A stretch of DNA of 39,544 bases from Vibrio tubiashii (GCA_000775715.1 JRWQ01000027.1:1-39544), one strand, 5' to 3'; shown: positions 23,320-31,556, counted from the stretch's first letter. The notes: generated by a model not told the origin, from the letters alone. Program-made: numbers and translations.

Positions 23320-24465
23320 ATGAACAAGAAAACCGTGTTCACTAAAGCTTTCCTTAAATCACTGGATTCTCATCTAGCTGATATGAAGGCTAAGCAAATG
23401 GAATGGCGTGATGCATCCCAACAGGGACTGTCCGTGATTCTGTATCCAACGGGTCGAAAGTCATTTTTTTTCACATATACCCATCGTAAGCGACGCTATC
23501 GAGAAAGGCTAGGAGATACTGAAACTCTAACGTTAACCCAAGCCCGTGAGATGACTTTGTATTTGAGGTGCGCTATTCAAATGGGTGATAACCCCTTAGT
23601 GCAGCGTAAGAAGGGAGAGGTTCTGTTTGAGAAGGTTGTGCATGATTACTTGGTGCACACAAAACCAATCAAAAAGAGCCACAAAGACGATGAGTCTAAG
23701 TGTCGTTTACACATCTTGCCCTATTTTGGAAAGAAACAGTTAAACGCAATTACGACCACAACCCTTGAAACCTATCATGCAAAAATTGCTCAGAAGCTGA
23801 CACCAGCAACGAGTAATCGCCATCTCGCTTTGCTTAAAGCAATATTTACGTTTGCCATTAAGAAAAAGCTGATAACGGCTTCACCAGCTAAGGGCATTAC
23901 GCCCTTTTCTGAGGAAACGAAGGAGATAAAGTACATACCTAACAATGATTTAGAACTATTTCTAAGTGCTCTGGAGAAAGAAGGAAACGTTGAAGCAGCG
24001 GCGATTTTACTCTTCATGTTGCTGACTGGCCTACGTAGTGGTAGCGCCAGATCAGCAAGACTAGAAAACTACGATCAACATACAGGTACGTTGTTGATTC
24101 CAATGATGAAAGGAGGAAAAGGGCAAAGACTGACCTTATCTGATAAGGCAAAAAACATTGTGGAAACACAAATTCAAAAACATGGCACGCATGGATTTAT
24201 ATTTCGAGGTATTGATATGATTTCTCGCATAAGCGATCCACGTAATGTCATGAAACGCGTTTGTAAGAAGGCTGGCATTGAAGCCTACAGCCCTCACAGT
24301 TTGCGGCATCAGTTTGCTAAGACTGCAGTAGAGCAAGGTGCGTCGATGATCCAATTGAATAAAGTATTAAATCATCAATCAATTACGACCACGAACATCT
24401 ATGCGGCTCTCTGCAATGACAAGCAGAAAAAAGTCAACGATCAAGTTGCAAACGCATTAATTTAA
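23320..24465 (+). CDS. Tyrosine recombinase / integrase 2
   Basis: 381 aa. It has a DUF4102-like N-terminus (GLSVILYPTGRKSFFFTY, RERLGDTETLTLTQARE), a SAM-like domain (about 100-190), and a complete catalytic domain: R239 (LTGLRSGSAR), K264 or K267, H326-x-x-R329 (HSLRHQ), H352 (LNHQS) and Y361 (TNIYAAL). It differs clearly from integrase 1, so it is not a duplicate. No ideal ribosome site is visible before the ATG. With the AlpA-like, DUF927 and restriction genes downstream, it probably heads a second element inserted beside or within the first; its att site is unknown. Confidence 0.93.
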   Translation: MNKKTVFTKAFLKSLDSHLADMKAKQMEWRDASQQGLSVILYPTGRKSFFFTYTHRKRRYRERLGDTETLTLTQAREMTLYLRCAIQMGDNPLVQRKKGEVLFEKVVHDYLVHTKPIKKSHKDDESKCRLHILPYFGKKQLNAITTTTLETYHAKIAQKLTPATSNRHLALLKAIFTFAIKKKLITASPAKGITPFSEETKEIKYIPNNDLELFLSALEKEGNVEAAAILLFMLLTGLRSGSARSARLENYDQHTGTLLIPMMKGGKGQRLTLSDKAKNIVETQIQKHGTHGFIFRGIDMISRISDPRNVMKRVCKKAGIEAYSPHSLRHQFAKTAVEQGASMIQLNKVLNHQSITTTNIYAALCNDKQKKVNDQVANALI

Positions 24466-24483
24466 ATCACGGTGATAGTTCTT

Positions 24484-24603
24484 ATGAATTGGAAGAAGGC
24501 CAAGGAAAAAATTTACGATAGGCTTTGGGCCTACGACATGTCACATCATCTCTTGAGCTGCACGTCTTGCTGGGTGCGCAAGACCGAAAGCGAAAAGAAG
24601 TGA
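24484..24603 (+). CDS. Possible 39-aa protein
   Basis: A short open frame 18 bp after integrase 2, MNWKKAKEKIYDRLWAYDM onward, with a CTSC pair and a basic end. There is no clear ribosome site. Composition is protein-like, but length alone cannot prove coding. The remaining 78 bp to the next gene hold nothing supportable. Confidence 0.3.
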   Translation: MNWKKAKEKIYDRLWAYDMSHHLLSCTSCWVRKTESEKK

Positions 24604-24681
24604 GAAGGAGCCTTCGAGCCATTCATATGAAATCCCTAGCCAGTATCCAGCACAAACAGTTGTGCTTGGTAAGGAATTCAC

Positions 24682-24912
24682 GTGAATCAAATGAATAATC
24701 AATCAAGTCAGCAATGGCTGACAGAAGCACAAGCAGCAGAGCTGCTTAACGTATCAACCAGTATGCTAGCGAAGAATCGCTGCTACGCAGAAGCAGGAGA
24801 AATCATTCCCTACGTGCGGCTTAGTAAGCGCTGTATTCGATACAGCTACACTGAGCTTAATCGTTGGCTAGAAGACCAACTCAACAAATTCAAAGTTGGG
24901 GAGGACTGCTAA
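24682..24912 (+). CDS. AlpA/MerR-type helix-turn-helix regulator (excisionase-like)
   Basis: 76 aa, GTG start chosen because AAGGA (24671-24675) is 6 nt upstream; an ATG at 24691 is 15 nt away. The winged HTH reads WLTEAQAAELLNVSTSMLA, then PYVRLSKRCIRYSYTELNRWLED, the pattern of AlpA and phage/plasmid excisionase-like proteins: helix-turn-helix, then Arg-rich wing, then Trp-Leu. In P4-like islands AlpA activates or directs excision with the integrase. Its stop overlaps the start of the DUF927 gene (TAATG). Confidence 0.8.
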   Translation: MNQMNNQSSQQWLTEAQAAELLNVSTSMLAKNRCYAEAGEIIPYVRLSKRCIRYSYTELNRWLEDQLNKFKVGEDC

Positions 24913-26621
24913 TGGAGATGAAAGTATCTGCCCCAATTCTTCCAAAGGGCTACTCATTTATCGATGATAAATTGTATTTCCGCGATGAGAATGGGAGCTT
25001 CAAAGAGCTTGGCCCTTGTATCTGGGCCAAGTCTCGAACTAAAGATGTCGACTCAGAACAAGGGCATGGACTCGTCATGGCTTCTACGGTCGATGGCATC
25101 GAGAGATGTATACCGATATCAGCCTCAGAAGTGTATGAGGATGTTCGAGGTGTCTCAGTCAATTTGGCAAATATGGGGGTATTTTTATCCCCTAGTCGTA
25201 GAAAGTGGTTCCAAGAGTATTTCTACCACTGTTTGCAACTGCCTGAACTGCCATTAACTACCGTGGTAAAGCGCAGTGGGTTTGTCGATGGCAAAGCTTT
25301 TGTCCGTGGCAACACCATTATTTGTCCTCAAGATAGTGATAGCGAATACCTCATTCAATACAGAGGTGAGCGTTCAGGTAAAGGGATGATATCGAAAGGA
25401 ACCTTAGACTCATATACTCAACATGTGTTGGGTCAGGTTACTGCACCACCATTGAAGTTTGGTGTATTACTAGGCTTAGCCGCCCCACTTGCCGACTTGC
25501 TAAGTTTTGAAGGTGGTGGTGTTCATATCGAGGGAATGAGTGGCACTGGTAAGTCAACGATACTCCAGCTTGGAGCCAGTGTATTTGGATCTGGAAGTGA
25601 TCCGGGTGAAGGTGCGAGTGAGTCGAGTATTTCCAGTTGGAACAGCAGTGCAAACAGCTTTGATTTGACGTTACCTCTCCATGCAGGTTGCGGTCAGTTC
25701 TTAGATGAACTGGGAGCATCCAGAGAGCGAGACCTCAACAACCTTATCTACAATATCGCCAAAGGGCAGCCCAAGGAACGAATGTCATCGAATATCAATT
25801 TGGTGACCCTTCCTCCTTGTAGCACTTTTATTGTCAGCAGCGGCGAGTTAAGCATTCAAGCCAAGATTCAGCAGTCAGGGCAGACTATTAAAGCAGGAAT
25901 TTTAGCGAGAATGCCTAGCATCGAAGTAAGAGCGGAGGACATGCAGTTAGAGGGTGAAGACTCTCAACAGACTGGCCAACGGATATCGGCGATAAAACAA
26001 GCTTGTGGCGAGCACTTTGGGGTGCTCGGTCCAGACTTCGTAGAGCAGTTGCTCAACATTGATTTACCATCAGGTATCGATGACTTAAAAACACTGGTTC
26101 AAGGTGTTGTCGATGAGTATTGGAAAGTGTTGTCTCCTTATGCGGAAAATTCCATTGAGACGCGATGTGTTAAACGCTTTGCACTCATCATGGCGGCAGG
26201 GCAACTGGCTTACGAGTTAGCTGTCATTCCATGGAGCCAAGAGGAAGCCATTGAGTCGGTGGAGTTTATGTTAAAACGCTGGAAAAGCTCAGCAGAGACG
26301 TCGATGACGGATGTGGAACGCGCCGTAGAAAAACTGGAAAATTACCTACGAAGTCGTTACCACTGTCTACCTGAATCTGATGACTTTACGTTCAGTGGGG
26401 TTGTTGAAGGTTACCAACACAACGATGAATTTTTGTTGTTACCTCAAACCTTTAAACGCCTTTGCGGTGATTGTGTACCAACACAGGTCGCCAAGGAGCT
26501 GAAACGACTGGGCGCACTGACTTTCGATACTGGTAAAAATCAGTTCCGCGTTAAGTTACCTGTACTGTCAGAACGTCAGTACTTCTATGCAATCAAGAAG
26601 AGCTTTCTTGCTCAAGATTAG
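24912..26621 (+). CDS. DUF927 domain ATPase (replicative helicase-like)
   Basis: 569 aa. The start at 24912 has GGGGAGG 7 nt upstream; the longer frame from 24864 runs inside the AlpA-like gene. The DUF927 domain covers about 30-320, with VSVNLANMGVFLSPSRRKWF, then GLAAPLADLLSFEGGGVHIEG, and Walker A GMSGTGKST (208-216, K214), Walker B-like FLDELG (D265, E266). Phage P4-like and plasmid proteins use this domain, often fused to a primase; here no toprim or primase domain precedes it. The C-terminal part (about 440-569) looks like a DNA-binding helical domain. A role in element replication is inferred. Confidence 0.85.
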   Translation: MEMKVSAPILPKGYSFIDDKLYFRDENGSFKELGPCIWAKSRTKDVDSEQGHGLVMASTVDGIERCIPISASEVYEDVRGVSVNLANMGVFLSPSRRKWFQEYFYHCLQLPELPLTTVVKRSGFVDGKAFVRGNTIICPQDSDSEYLIQYRGERSGKGMISKGTLDSYTQHVLGQVTAPPLKFGVLLGLAAPLADLLSFEGGGVHIEGMSGTGKSTILQLGASVFGSGSDPGEGASESSISSWNSSANSFDLTLPLHAGCGQFLDELGASRERDLNNLIYNIAKGQPKERMSSNINLVTLPPCSTFIVSSGELSIQAKIQQSGQTIKAGILARMPSIEVRAEDMQLEGEDSQQTGQRISAIKQACGEHFGVLGPDFVEQLLNIDLPSGIDDLKTLVQGVVDEYWKVLSPYAENSIETRCVKRFALIMAAGQLAYELAVIPWSQEEAIESVEFMLKRWKSSAETSMTDVERAVEKLENYLRSRYHCLPESDDFTFSGVVEGYQHNDEFLLLPQTFKRLCGDCVPTQVAKELKRLGALTFDTGKNQFRVKLPVLSERQYFYAIKKSFLAQD

Positions 26622-26640
26622 CCCTCCCCCAATTTAAACA

Positions 26641-26662
26641 AGCCCCACATTGGGGTGGGGCT
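26641..26662 (+). repeat. Hairpin between the DUF927 gene and the next gene
   Basis: AGCCCCAC-attggg-GTGGGGCT, a perfect 8-bp stem without T-run, ending just before AAGGA of the next gene. It is likely a leader structure or transcript-stability element rather than a terminator. Confidence 0.5.
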
Positions 26663-26673
26663 AAGGAATACTT

Positions 26674-27042
26674 ATGAGTAATGAGTTTGATGTATATGAG
26701 CAAGAGCTGCCAACTAACATGACTGCCGACTTTTCATCGGAAGAGGAGAGACCTTACTGGACGTTGGATGAAGTAAGAGATCAGTTCAATGTGGTAGATA
26801 TAATTCCGCTTGATGATGCAAAAACAACGTGGATCAGAGATTCACGAAGTAAACGAGTCGTGTATGAGTACTGTGATTTTTCTAACAATGCAACGATGTC
26901 AATTTACAATGAATGTGATCAGTGTTTGGCAATTTATGATGTATTGGCTGTAGAGGCATTGGTTAAGGTTATCTCTAGAGGTAAAGCGCCAGAGCTTTTA
27001 ACCGACTTTCTTGAATGGGCTGAGTTGGAAGCAGAAAGATAA
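26674..27042 (+). CDS. Hypothetical acidic protein
   Basis: 122 aa, no family recognised. Very acidic, with no transmembrane segment and a helical C-terminal half (AVEALVKVISRGKAPELLTDFLEWAELEAER). AAGGA (26663-26667) precedes the ATG. It lies 52 bp after the DUF927 gene, behind a hairpin, and before a strong convergent terminator. Acidic single-domain proteins at this position sometimes mimic DNA or inhibit host enzymes, but nothing in the sequence proves this. Confidence 0.65.
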   Translation: MSNEFDVYEQELPTNMTADFSSEEERPYWTLDEVRDQFNVVDIIPLDDAKTTWIRDSRSKRVVYEYCDFSNNATMSIYNECDQCLAIYDVLAVEALVKVISRGKAPELLTDFLEWAELEAER

Positions 27043-27068
27043 ATACAACTGGTAGCACTTAGCATCTG

Positions 27069-27100
27069 AAGCCTAGCCTGTAAGGGGCTAGGCTTTTTTT
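27069..27100. terminator. Terminator between hypothetical gene and restriction enzyme
   Basis: AAGCCTAGCC-tgtaagg-GGCTAGGCTTTTTTT. Good in both directions; the genes on either side are convergent. Confidence 0.88.
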
Positions 27101-27111
27101 AATGGAGAGTC

Positions 27112-27813
27112 CTAACAGTATTTAGCTAATACTTCAGGTTTTATTGTCCCTAGCTTTCCATCCTCAATGGTAAGGATAACTTCACCTTGTCGTTTAACGT
27201 ATCCATATGGGATTGTTTTTCTGTACCTCTGTCTTCGGCTGCCAGCATCGGCATTTCTATCATAATTATCGACATAACCACTTTTCCACGATTGAAAAAA
27301 GGAAGAGGCTAAATCTTCTCCTTTCATAACCATTACATCGACTTGACTATAGTCTCTTGAGTACGAGCAAAACAGATGATTAACAATGCAATCTTCTTCT
27401 AGTTTTTGTAGTCCTGTATTCAAATGATACTGATATTCAAAGGCCGAGTTCATTATTGCTGATTTAACTTCCCAGTCTTGAAGGTCAGCTCCTGTATTAC
27501 CAGTACCCTTCTTCCCTGTAAGAATAGACGCAAATAGCTCCCAAAGTACCGAAGGAACAAGGCCTGGGACCTTTAGTCTATGTTCTTGAAGCAGTTCTAT
27601 TAGATCTTGTTTGTAGATGTGTTTTTGATAAAACTCAAAAGCCGCATCAATGCCACTGGGAGATTTTTCTTTTGTAATCATTTTCACCCTGTCTCGTAAA
27701 TACACATATGCTATAGGTTGAGTTTCTGAGGGATTAAAGTCAAATACTATCAATCGTTTATATGGTTTCGGTGGCAAGTTTTCTTCAAAGAGGGAGCGAA
27801 CTGTCGGGAACAA
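27112..27813 (-). CDS. Type II restriction endonuclease candidate (PD-(D/E)XK)
   Basis: 233 aa, no named enzyme recognised. GADLQDWEVKSA (residues 108-119) has the nuclease core D110-x4-E115-x-K117, preceded by a helix and followed by a long mixed domain with a second conserved-looking region. It is divergent from a DNA cytosine methyltransferase 106 bp away, the classic genetic argument for a Type II restriction pair. It would cut unmodified DNA at the site the methyltransferase protects; the sequence does not give that site. The start is TTG (27813), the first possible one after an in-frame stop, with GAAGA just before it; this start is uncertain. Confidence 0.7.
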   Translation of the reverse strand: MFPTVRSLFEENLPPKPYKRLIVFDFNPSETQPIAYVYLRDRVKMITKEKSPSGIDAAFEFYQKHIYKQDLIELLQEHRLKVPGLVPSVLWELFASILTGKKGTGNTGADLQDWEVKSAIMNSAFEYQYHLNTGLQKLEEDCIVNHLFCSYSRDYSQVDVMVMKGEDLASSFFQSWKSGYVDNYDRNADAGSRRQRYRKTIPYGYVKRQGEVILTIEDGKLGTIKPEVLAKYC

Positions 27814-27889
27814 TCTTCATCAGCGTGTTTAGTAATGTCAAATAACTTCAGATATAGTAGCCAGCTCACCATTTTTGAGGCAAAATACA

Positions 27890-27905
27890 CTGTATATAAA
27901 AACAG
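27890..27905. promoter_or_regulatory. LexA (SOS) box between restriction and methylase genes
   Basis: CTGTATATAAAAACAG: the consensus CTG-N10-CAG with the TATATAAAAA core typical of strong LexA sites. It is 14 bp upstream of the methyltransferase start and 76 bp upstream of the endonuclease start, so it could control one or both. Confidence 0.75.
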
Positions 27906-27919
27906 TTTAAGTTTGAGTC

Positions 27920-29059
27920 ATGTTCGAGTTATCCACAAAAGACATTTTTGATGAGCAAGGAGAGTCCTTCTCAAGCCCTGATAAACAAGATAGTTTGCCG
28001 AAAAGCCTCGATTTTTTTGCAGGTAGTGGACTCGTTTCTGAGGCTCTGAAGGGTTCATTTAAAACTGTTTGGGCAAATGATATTTGTAGTAAAAAACGAC
28101 AGGTATTTGTTGCTAACCACTCTGAACACTCGTTTCACTTAGACTCAATAGAAAATGTTCACGGCATTGATTTGCCTGACCATGAATTATCATGGGCAAG
28201 CTTCCCTTGCCAAGATTTATCCGTAGCTGGAAATCAAAATGGAATTAATGCTAACCGCAGCGGAATGGTCTGGGAGTGGCTGAGAGTTTTGGACGAAGTC
28301 GAAGTTCCCCCTTCAGTTGTTGTCGCTGAGAATGTTGTCGGTTTAGTTACGTCAAAAAACGGTGAAAATTACCGTGCTCTTCACGATGCTTTGATTGAAC
28401 GAGGTTACCGAGTTGGTGCAGTTTTGTTGGATGCAGTTCATTGGGTACCTCATTCGAGACCACGTATTTTTGTTGTAGGTGTTAAATCAGATATCAACAT
28501 AGAGTCAGTTAGTCGTTCTGATGCTACTTGGTGTCATAGTGACGCTCTGAAAAAAGTGGCAAAGAACTGCGAAGGTTGGGTTTGGTGGAATCTCCCAAAA
28601 CCATCTGAACGTACTTTTGATATTGACTCGATTATCGAGTTTGATGCTCCTGTCGATACTGGAGAGAAAGCAGCAAAAAACCTCGGTTTAATTTCTGATG
28701 CCCATATGTCTAGGATGAAGGAGTGTATTAAGTCTGGCCGAAGGGTTTTTCCCGGATACAAACGCATGAGAAAAGGGAAGCAGGTACTGGAGCTGCGATT
28801 TGATGGTGTAGCTGGTTGCTTAAGAACTCCTGCTGGTGGAAGTAGTAGACAATATGTAGTGATCTACAATGGAACAGACTTTGACATTCGTTTGTTGACT
28901 GTAAGAGAGACAGCTCGACTAATGGGAGCAAGTGATAACTTCGTGCTTCCAGGAAGTTACAATGACGGTTATCGAGCTATGGGTGATGCAGTTGCTCTTC
29001 CCGTAGCACGATTCTTAGCGCAAGAATTACTAGTGAAAGTTGTTAACCTGAAAGGATAG
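27920..29059 (+). CDS. DNA (cytosine-5) methyltransferase
   Basis: Type II-type C5 methyltransferase, 379 aa. Motif order is complete: I (LDFFAGSGLVSEAL, from residue 30), IV with catalytic Cys (FPCQDLS, C97), VI (ENV, 137-139), VIII (HSRPRIFVVG, 178-187), a target-recognition region (about 190-320), IX (RLLTVRETARLMG) and X (YRAMGDAVALPVA). It transfers methyl from AdoMet to C5 of cytosine. With the divergent endonuclease it forms a restriction-modification module, the last cargo before attR. The ribosome site is weak and the LexA box overlaps its promoter region, which makes its regulation unusual. Confidence 0.95.
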   Translation: MFELSTKDIFDEQGESFSSPDKQDSLPKSLDFFAGSGLVSEALKGSFKTVWANDICSKKRQVFVANHSEHSFHLDSIENVHGIDLPDHELSWASFPCQDLSVAGNQNGINANRSGMVWEWLRVLDEVEVPPSVVVAENVVGLVTSKNGENYRALHDALIERGYRVGAVLLDAVHWVPHSRPRIFVVGVKSDINIESVSRSDATWCHSDALKKVAKNCEGWVWWNLPKPSERTFDIDSIIEFDAPVDTGEKAAKNLGLISDAHMSRMKECIKSGRRVFPGYKRMRKGKQVLELRFDGVAGCLRTPAGGSSRQYVVIYNGTDFDIRLLTVRETARLMGASDNFVLPGSYNDGYRAMGDAVALPVARFLAQELLVKVVNLKG

Positions 29060-29199
29060 CGCTTAATGTACTTCTGTGCCGTATCTGTGCAGATAGGTAT
29101 CTAAAGTAGTCTATCACTGTCCATTAAAAGCAATTTTTTAAGCGGCTCTTGTCCATCTTAATCCAAGCTTTTCCATGAAAATACAAGCGTTTGTGGAGA
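29060..29199. other. Right-end non-coding region with arm sites
   Basis: 140 bp between the methyltransferase and attR. It holds the ATCTGTGCAGAT repeat (29075-29098) and two TGTCC repeats (29118, 29150) that match those at the left end. No gene. Confidence 0.6.
29075..29098 (+). repeat. Right-arm repeat around ATCTGTGCAGAT
   Basis: Counterpart of 12096-12118 (see there); same orientation, 102 bp from attR. Confidence 0.6.
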
Positions 29200-29255
29200 A
29201 TTCAAAATCCGTTGCCTTCGGGCGTGGCGGTTCAAGTCCGCCCACCGGTACCATA
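29200..29255 (+). repeat. attR: 56-bp direct repeat of tRNA-Leu 3' part
   Basis: Identical to 11878-11933. It lacks the tRNA 5' half, so it is a remnant, not a gene. It marks the original chromosomal junction downstream of the tRNA. Confidence 0.95.
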
Positions 29256-29259
29256 CATA

Positions 29260-29287
29260 GAAAGGTCGCTTTTATAGCGGCCTTTCG
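29260..29287 (+). terminator. Original tRNA-Leu terminator, displaced by the element
   Basis: AAAGGTCGCT-tttat-AGCGGCCTTT, directly behind attR at the distance where a tRNA terminator belongs. It is now 17 kb from the tRNA promoter. Confidence 0.75.
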
Positions 29288-29642
29288 TCGTTTTACGGCT
29301 ATGTTTAATGAAAACTACCTTCCCACCTAAACTTCTCGTTTTAATTCTTATCGCTAACGCAAATGTTGAATCAATGTAAGGTCGCAACTTTATTGTTTTT
29401 CTCCCTAGTAGTGTCTCGACAGTTTGGCTAGTGAGTATGGAATACTCTCGTTGGGGGGTACAAAGAGATCAAGTTCCAATCCTTCACGGTCAGTTTGATA
29501 AAGTTCAATATTTACAAAGGCTTATCGGTATGTTGTTGGGTTTATTAATAGTGTGATCTGCATTAAATGTTGAATGTAAACCGCGAGCATTACCTAACGA
29601 GGATGATACATTTCCCCACTTCATAAAACTGTGGTAAATGAT
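29288..29642. other. Non-coding stretch before the chemoreceptor gene
   Basis: 355 bp, AT-rich, no credible frame. I looked for a flagellar sigma28 promoter (TAAAGTTC near 29500 followed by GCTTATCG); the -10 part matches poorly, so none is claimed. Confidence 0.4.
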
Positions 29643-31556
29643 ATGAATATTCTACATAGCTTTAAGGGGAGGATGATTGCCGTTGTTATCCTAGTTCTGA
29701 CGGTTTCTTTGACGGTATCTAGCCTCCTCTCTTATCGACAAATGTCTTCCTCTATCCATGAGCGTGTGAATGAGTACTCGATGCTTAAAATTAGCACGAC
29801 AAGTGATACGATCTTAACTTGGATAGACACTATTAAATCTGGCTTGGTATCAAATGCGCCAGACTTTGTGACTGAAAATAGTGATGCGCAAATTCTCTTG
29901 ATGCTTCGACAGATTGCAAATACTTCGCCTGCATCTGATATTGTTGTTGGCTATGAAGATGGACGTTCATATGGCAACAATAGCGGAAAAAGGGAGCTTG
30001 AAAATTATGATCCAAGGGTTCGTGATTGGTATAAAAAAGCCAAGCTGAAAGGTTCAACGATAGTGACGGACATTTATAGTGATGCACTGACCAAAAGCTT
30101 AATGGTCAGCGTCGCTGAGCCTTTTTATTCGCAAGGACAGTTGAAAGGCGTTTTACTCGCTGATATAGAGCTGGGTCTACTTGATGAGCTAGTCAGAAAG
30201 GCACCGTTTCCGGGCGCAATGATGGGGTTGTATGATCAAACGAGTCTGACTATTGCATCAAATGGTGAAGTAGATGTCCCCGGTGAGACAAAGCTTTCTG
30301 ACTTTACTGAATTAGCCCCTCTTACCGAAGCATTACTTTCGCAACCAACTGGAATGATGAATTATCAATTAGGTGGGGTAGATAAGGTCGCCTTTTTCCA
30401 TACATTGAGATTAGATGACGACATTAGTTGGCATTTGCTGATTGGGGTGAACAAATCTATTGCTTATGCCGAGGTGGATGAGGCGCTAAAAGCATCGATT
30501 TATACTGTACTGATGCTACTTGTTGCCTCATTTTGCGTGTTCTTTGTCATTCTCAACTACGCTTATCGACCTATCTTGGCGCTTAAAAATACGGTTCTAG
30601 ATCTGTCGCAAGGTAATGGAGATTTAACTCGTCGTCTTGAGGTGAATACTTCAGATGATCTTGGTCAGATTGCACAAGCTGTGAATACTTTTATTAGCAA
30701 TCTCCAAACAATGATGATTGAAGTTTCCCAATCGTCACAGTTAATTTCTAACAATATTCGATTGCTGAAAGAGCAGTCAGAAAGCAATGAGCATGTTCTA
30801 GCTTCACATGCTATGGAAACAACACAGGTTGTGACTGCAATGAATGAAATGAGTTCTACTGCTGAAAGTGTTGCTCAAAGTGCTTCTCAAACCGCTGAGT
30901 TCACTAAAGCCACTAATGATGAGGCTGAGCAGTCTAAACTAGTTGTGGCGAGTGCTGTTCGTAGTGTTGCTGATTTGATCAATGAGGTTGAAGCTATGGC
31001 AAATAGCATTCAATCAATGAATGCTGACTCGCAGCGCATTGGTTCTGTATTGACCGTGATTGGCGAAATTGCAGATCAAACCAATTTGTTGGCTCTCAAT
31101 GCTGCGATTGAAGCAGCTCGCGCGGGTGAACAAGGTCGAGGGTTTGCTGTTGTAGCTGATGAAGTAAGAGCTTTAGCAGCACGAACCCAGCAGAGTACTT
31201 CTGAGATAAATAGCATGTTGGCGAAGCTAAATGATGGAACAAGAATGGTTGTTAAAGCCATGGAGGAGACAAAGCAAAGATGCCAAAAAACGTCAGAGAC
31301 GACTGAAAACGTAAATCAAAGTCTTGATCTTATGGTTAACTCAATTGTGCGTATTAATGACTTGGGGCTTGAGATTGCAACTGCAGCTGAACAGCAGCAT
31401 TCGGTCACAGATGAGGTCAACAGGAATATGACAACTATTCAGGAAATGGTTAACGATCTTACTGCGAATAGCTCTCAAACTATAGGCAGTACGGTTGAGT
31501 TGACGCAAAGCAACCTACGGTTGTCTGCCGTGGTTCAGCAGTTCAAATTACAGTAA
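29643..31556 (+). CDS. Methyl-accepting chemotaxis protein (dCache type)
   Basis: Transmembrane chemoreceptor, 637 aa from ATG 29643 (a GTG at 29631 would add four residues). TM1 (about 10-30), a periplasmic dCache-like ligand domain (about 35-275: typical DPRVRDWYKKAKLKG, then VTDIYSDALTKSLMVSVAEP and YSQGQLKGVLLADIEL), TM2 (about 282-305), HAMP (about 306-360) and a signalling domain whose hairpin tip holds GEIADQTNLLALNAAIEAAR and GRGFAVVADEVRALA. It would signal to CheA/CheW; no CheR-binding C-terminal pentapeptide (it ends QQFKLQ). The ligand is unknown, though amino acids are common for dCache. Its neighbour is the chb operon, but linkage is not proven. Confidence 0.93.
   Translation: MNILHSFKGRMIAVVILVLTVSLTVSSLLSYRQMSSSIHERVNEYSMLKISTTSDTILTWIDTIKSGLVSNAPDFVTENSDAQILLMLRQIANTSPASDIVVGYEDGRSYGNNSGKRELENYDPRVRDWYKKAKLKGSTIVTDIYSDALTKSLMVSVAEPFYSQGQLKGVLLADIELGLLDELVRKAPFPGAMMGLYDQTSLTIASNGEVDVPGETKLSDFTELAPLTEALLSQPTGMMNYQLGGVDKVAFFHTLRLDDDISWHLLIGVNKSIAYAEVDEALKASIYTVLMLLVASFCVFFVILNYAYRPILALKNTVLDLSQGNGDLTRRLEVNTSDDLGQIAQAVNTFISNLQTMMIEVSQSSQLISNNIRLLKEQSESNEHVLASHAMETTQVVTAMNEMSSTAESVAQSASQTAEFTKATNDEAEQSKLVVASAVRSVADLINEVEAMANSIQSMNADSQRIGSVLTVIGEIADQTNLLALNAAIEAARAGEQGRGFAVVADEVRALAARTQQSTSEINSMLAKLNDGTRMVVKAMEETKQRCQKTSETTENVNQSLDLMVNSIVRINDLGLEIATAAEQQHSVTDEVNRNMTTIQEMVNDLTANSSQTIGSTVELTQSNLRLSAVVQQFKLQ

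Larger units (their letters stand above)
11934..29255. mobile_element. 17.3-kb integrative element in tRNA-Leu(CAA)
   Basis: Bounded by the exact 56-bp repeat, with a tyrosine integrase adjacent to attL reading inward. It carries a second integrase, phage-type replication genes, an AlpA-like regulator, a DUF927 ATPase, a WYL regulator, a possible defence gene and a restriction-modification pair. Several genes are more AT-rich than the flanks. No relaxase, type IV secretion, capsid, terminase or tail gene is seen, so it should depend on a helper for transfer. A degenerate internal att-like copy (21426-21459) and the second integrase point to a composite. Confidence 0.92.

Noticed and set aside
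25438..25719. 93-codon minus-strand frame within the DUF927 gene
   Set aside because: Covers the Walker A coding region on the other strand; His-rich shadow product.
11934..29255. CRISPR array, toxin-antitoxin pair or transposase inside the island
   Set aside because: No regularly spaced repeats, no recognisable toxin-antitoxin gene pair and no transposase or IS terminal repeats were seen.
29200..29255. A second tRNA-Leu gene
   Set aside because: Only the 3' 52 nt of the tRNA plus 4 nt are present; no 5' half, so it is an att remnant.
29490..29530. Sigma28 promoter for the chemoreceptor
   Set aside because: TAAAGTTC is good, but the -10 element GCTTATCG matches only about half of GCCGATAA.
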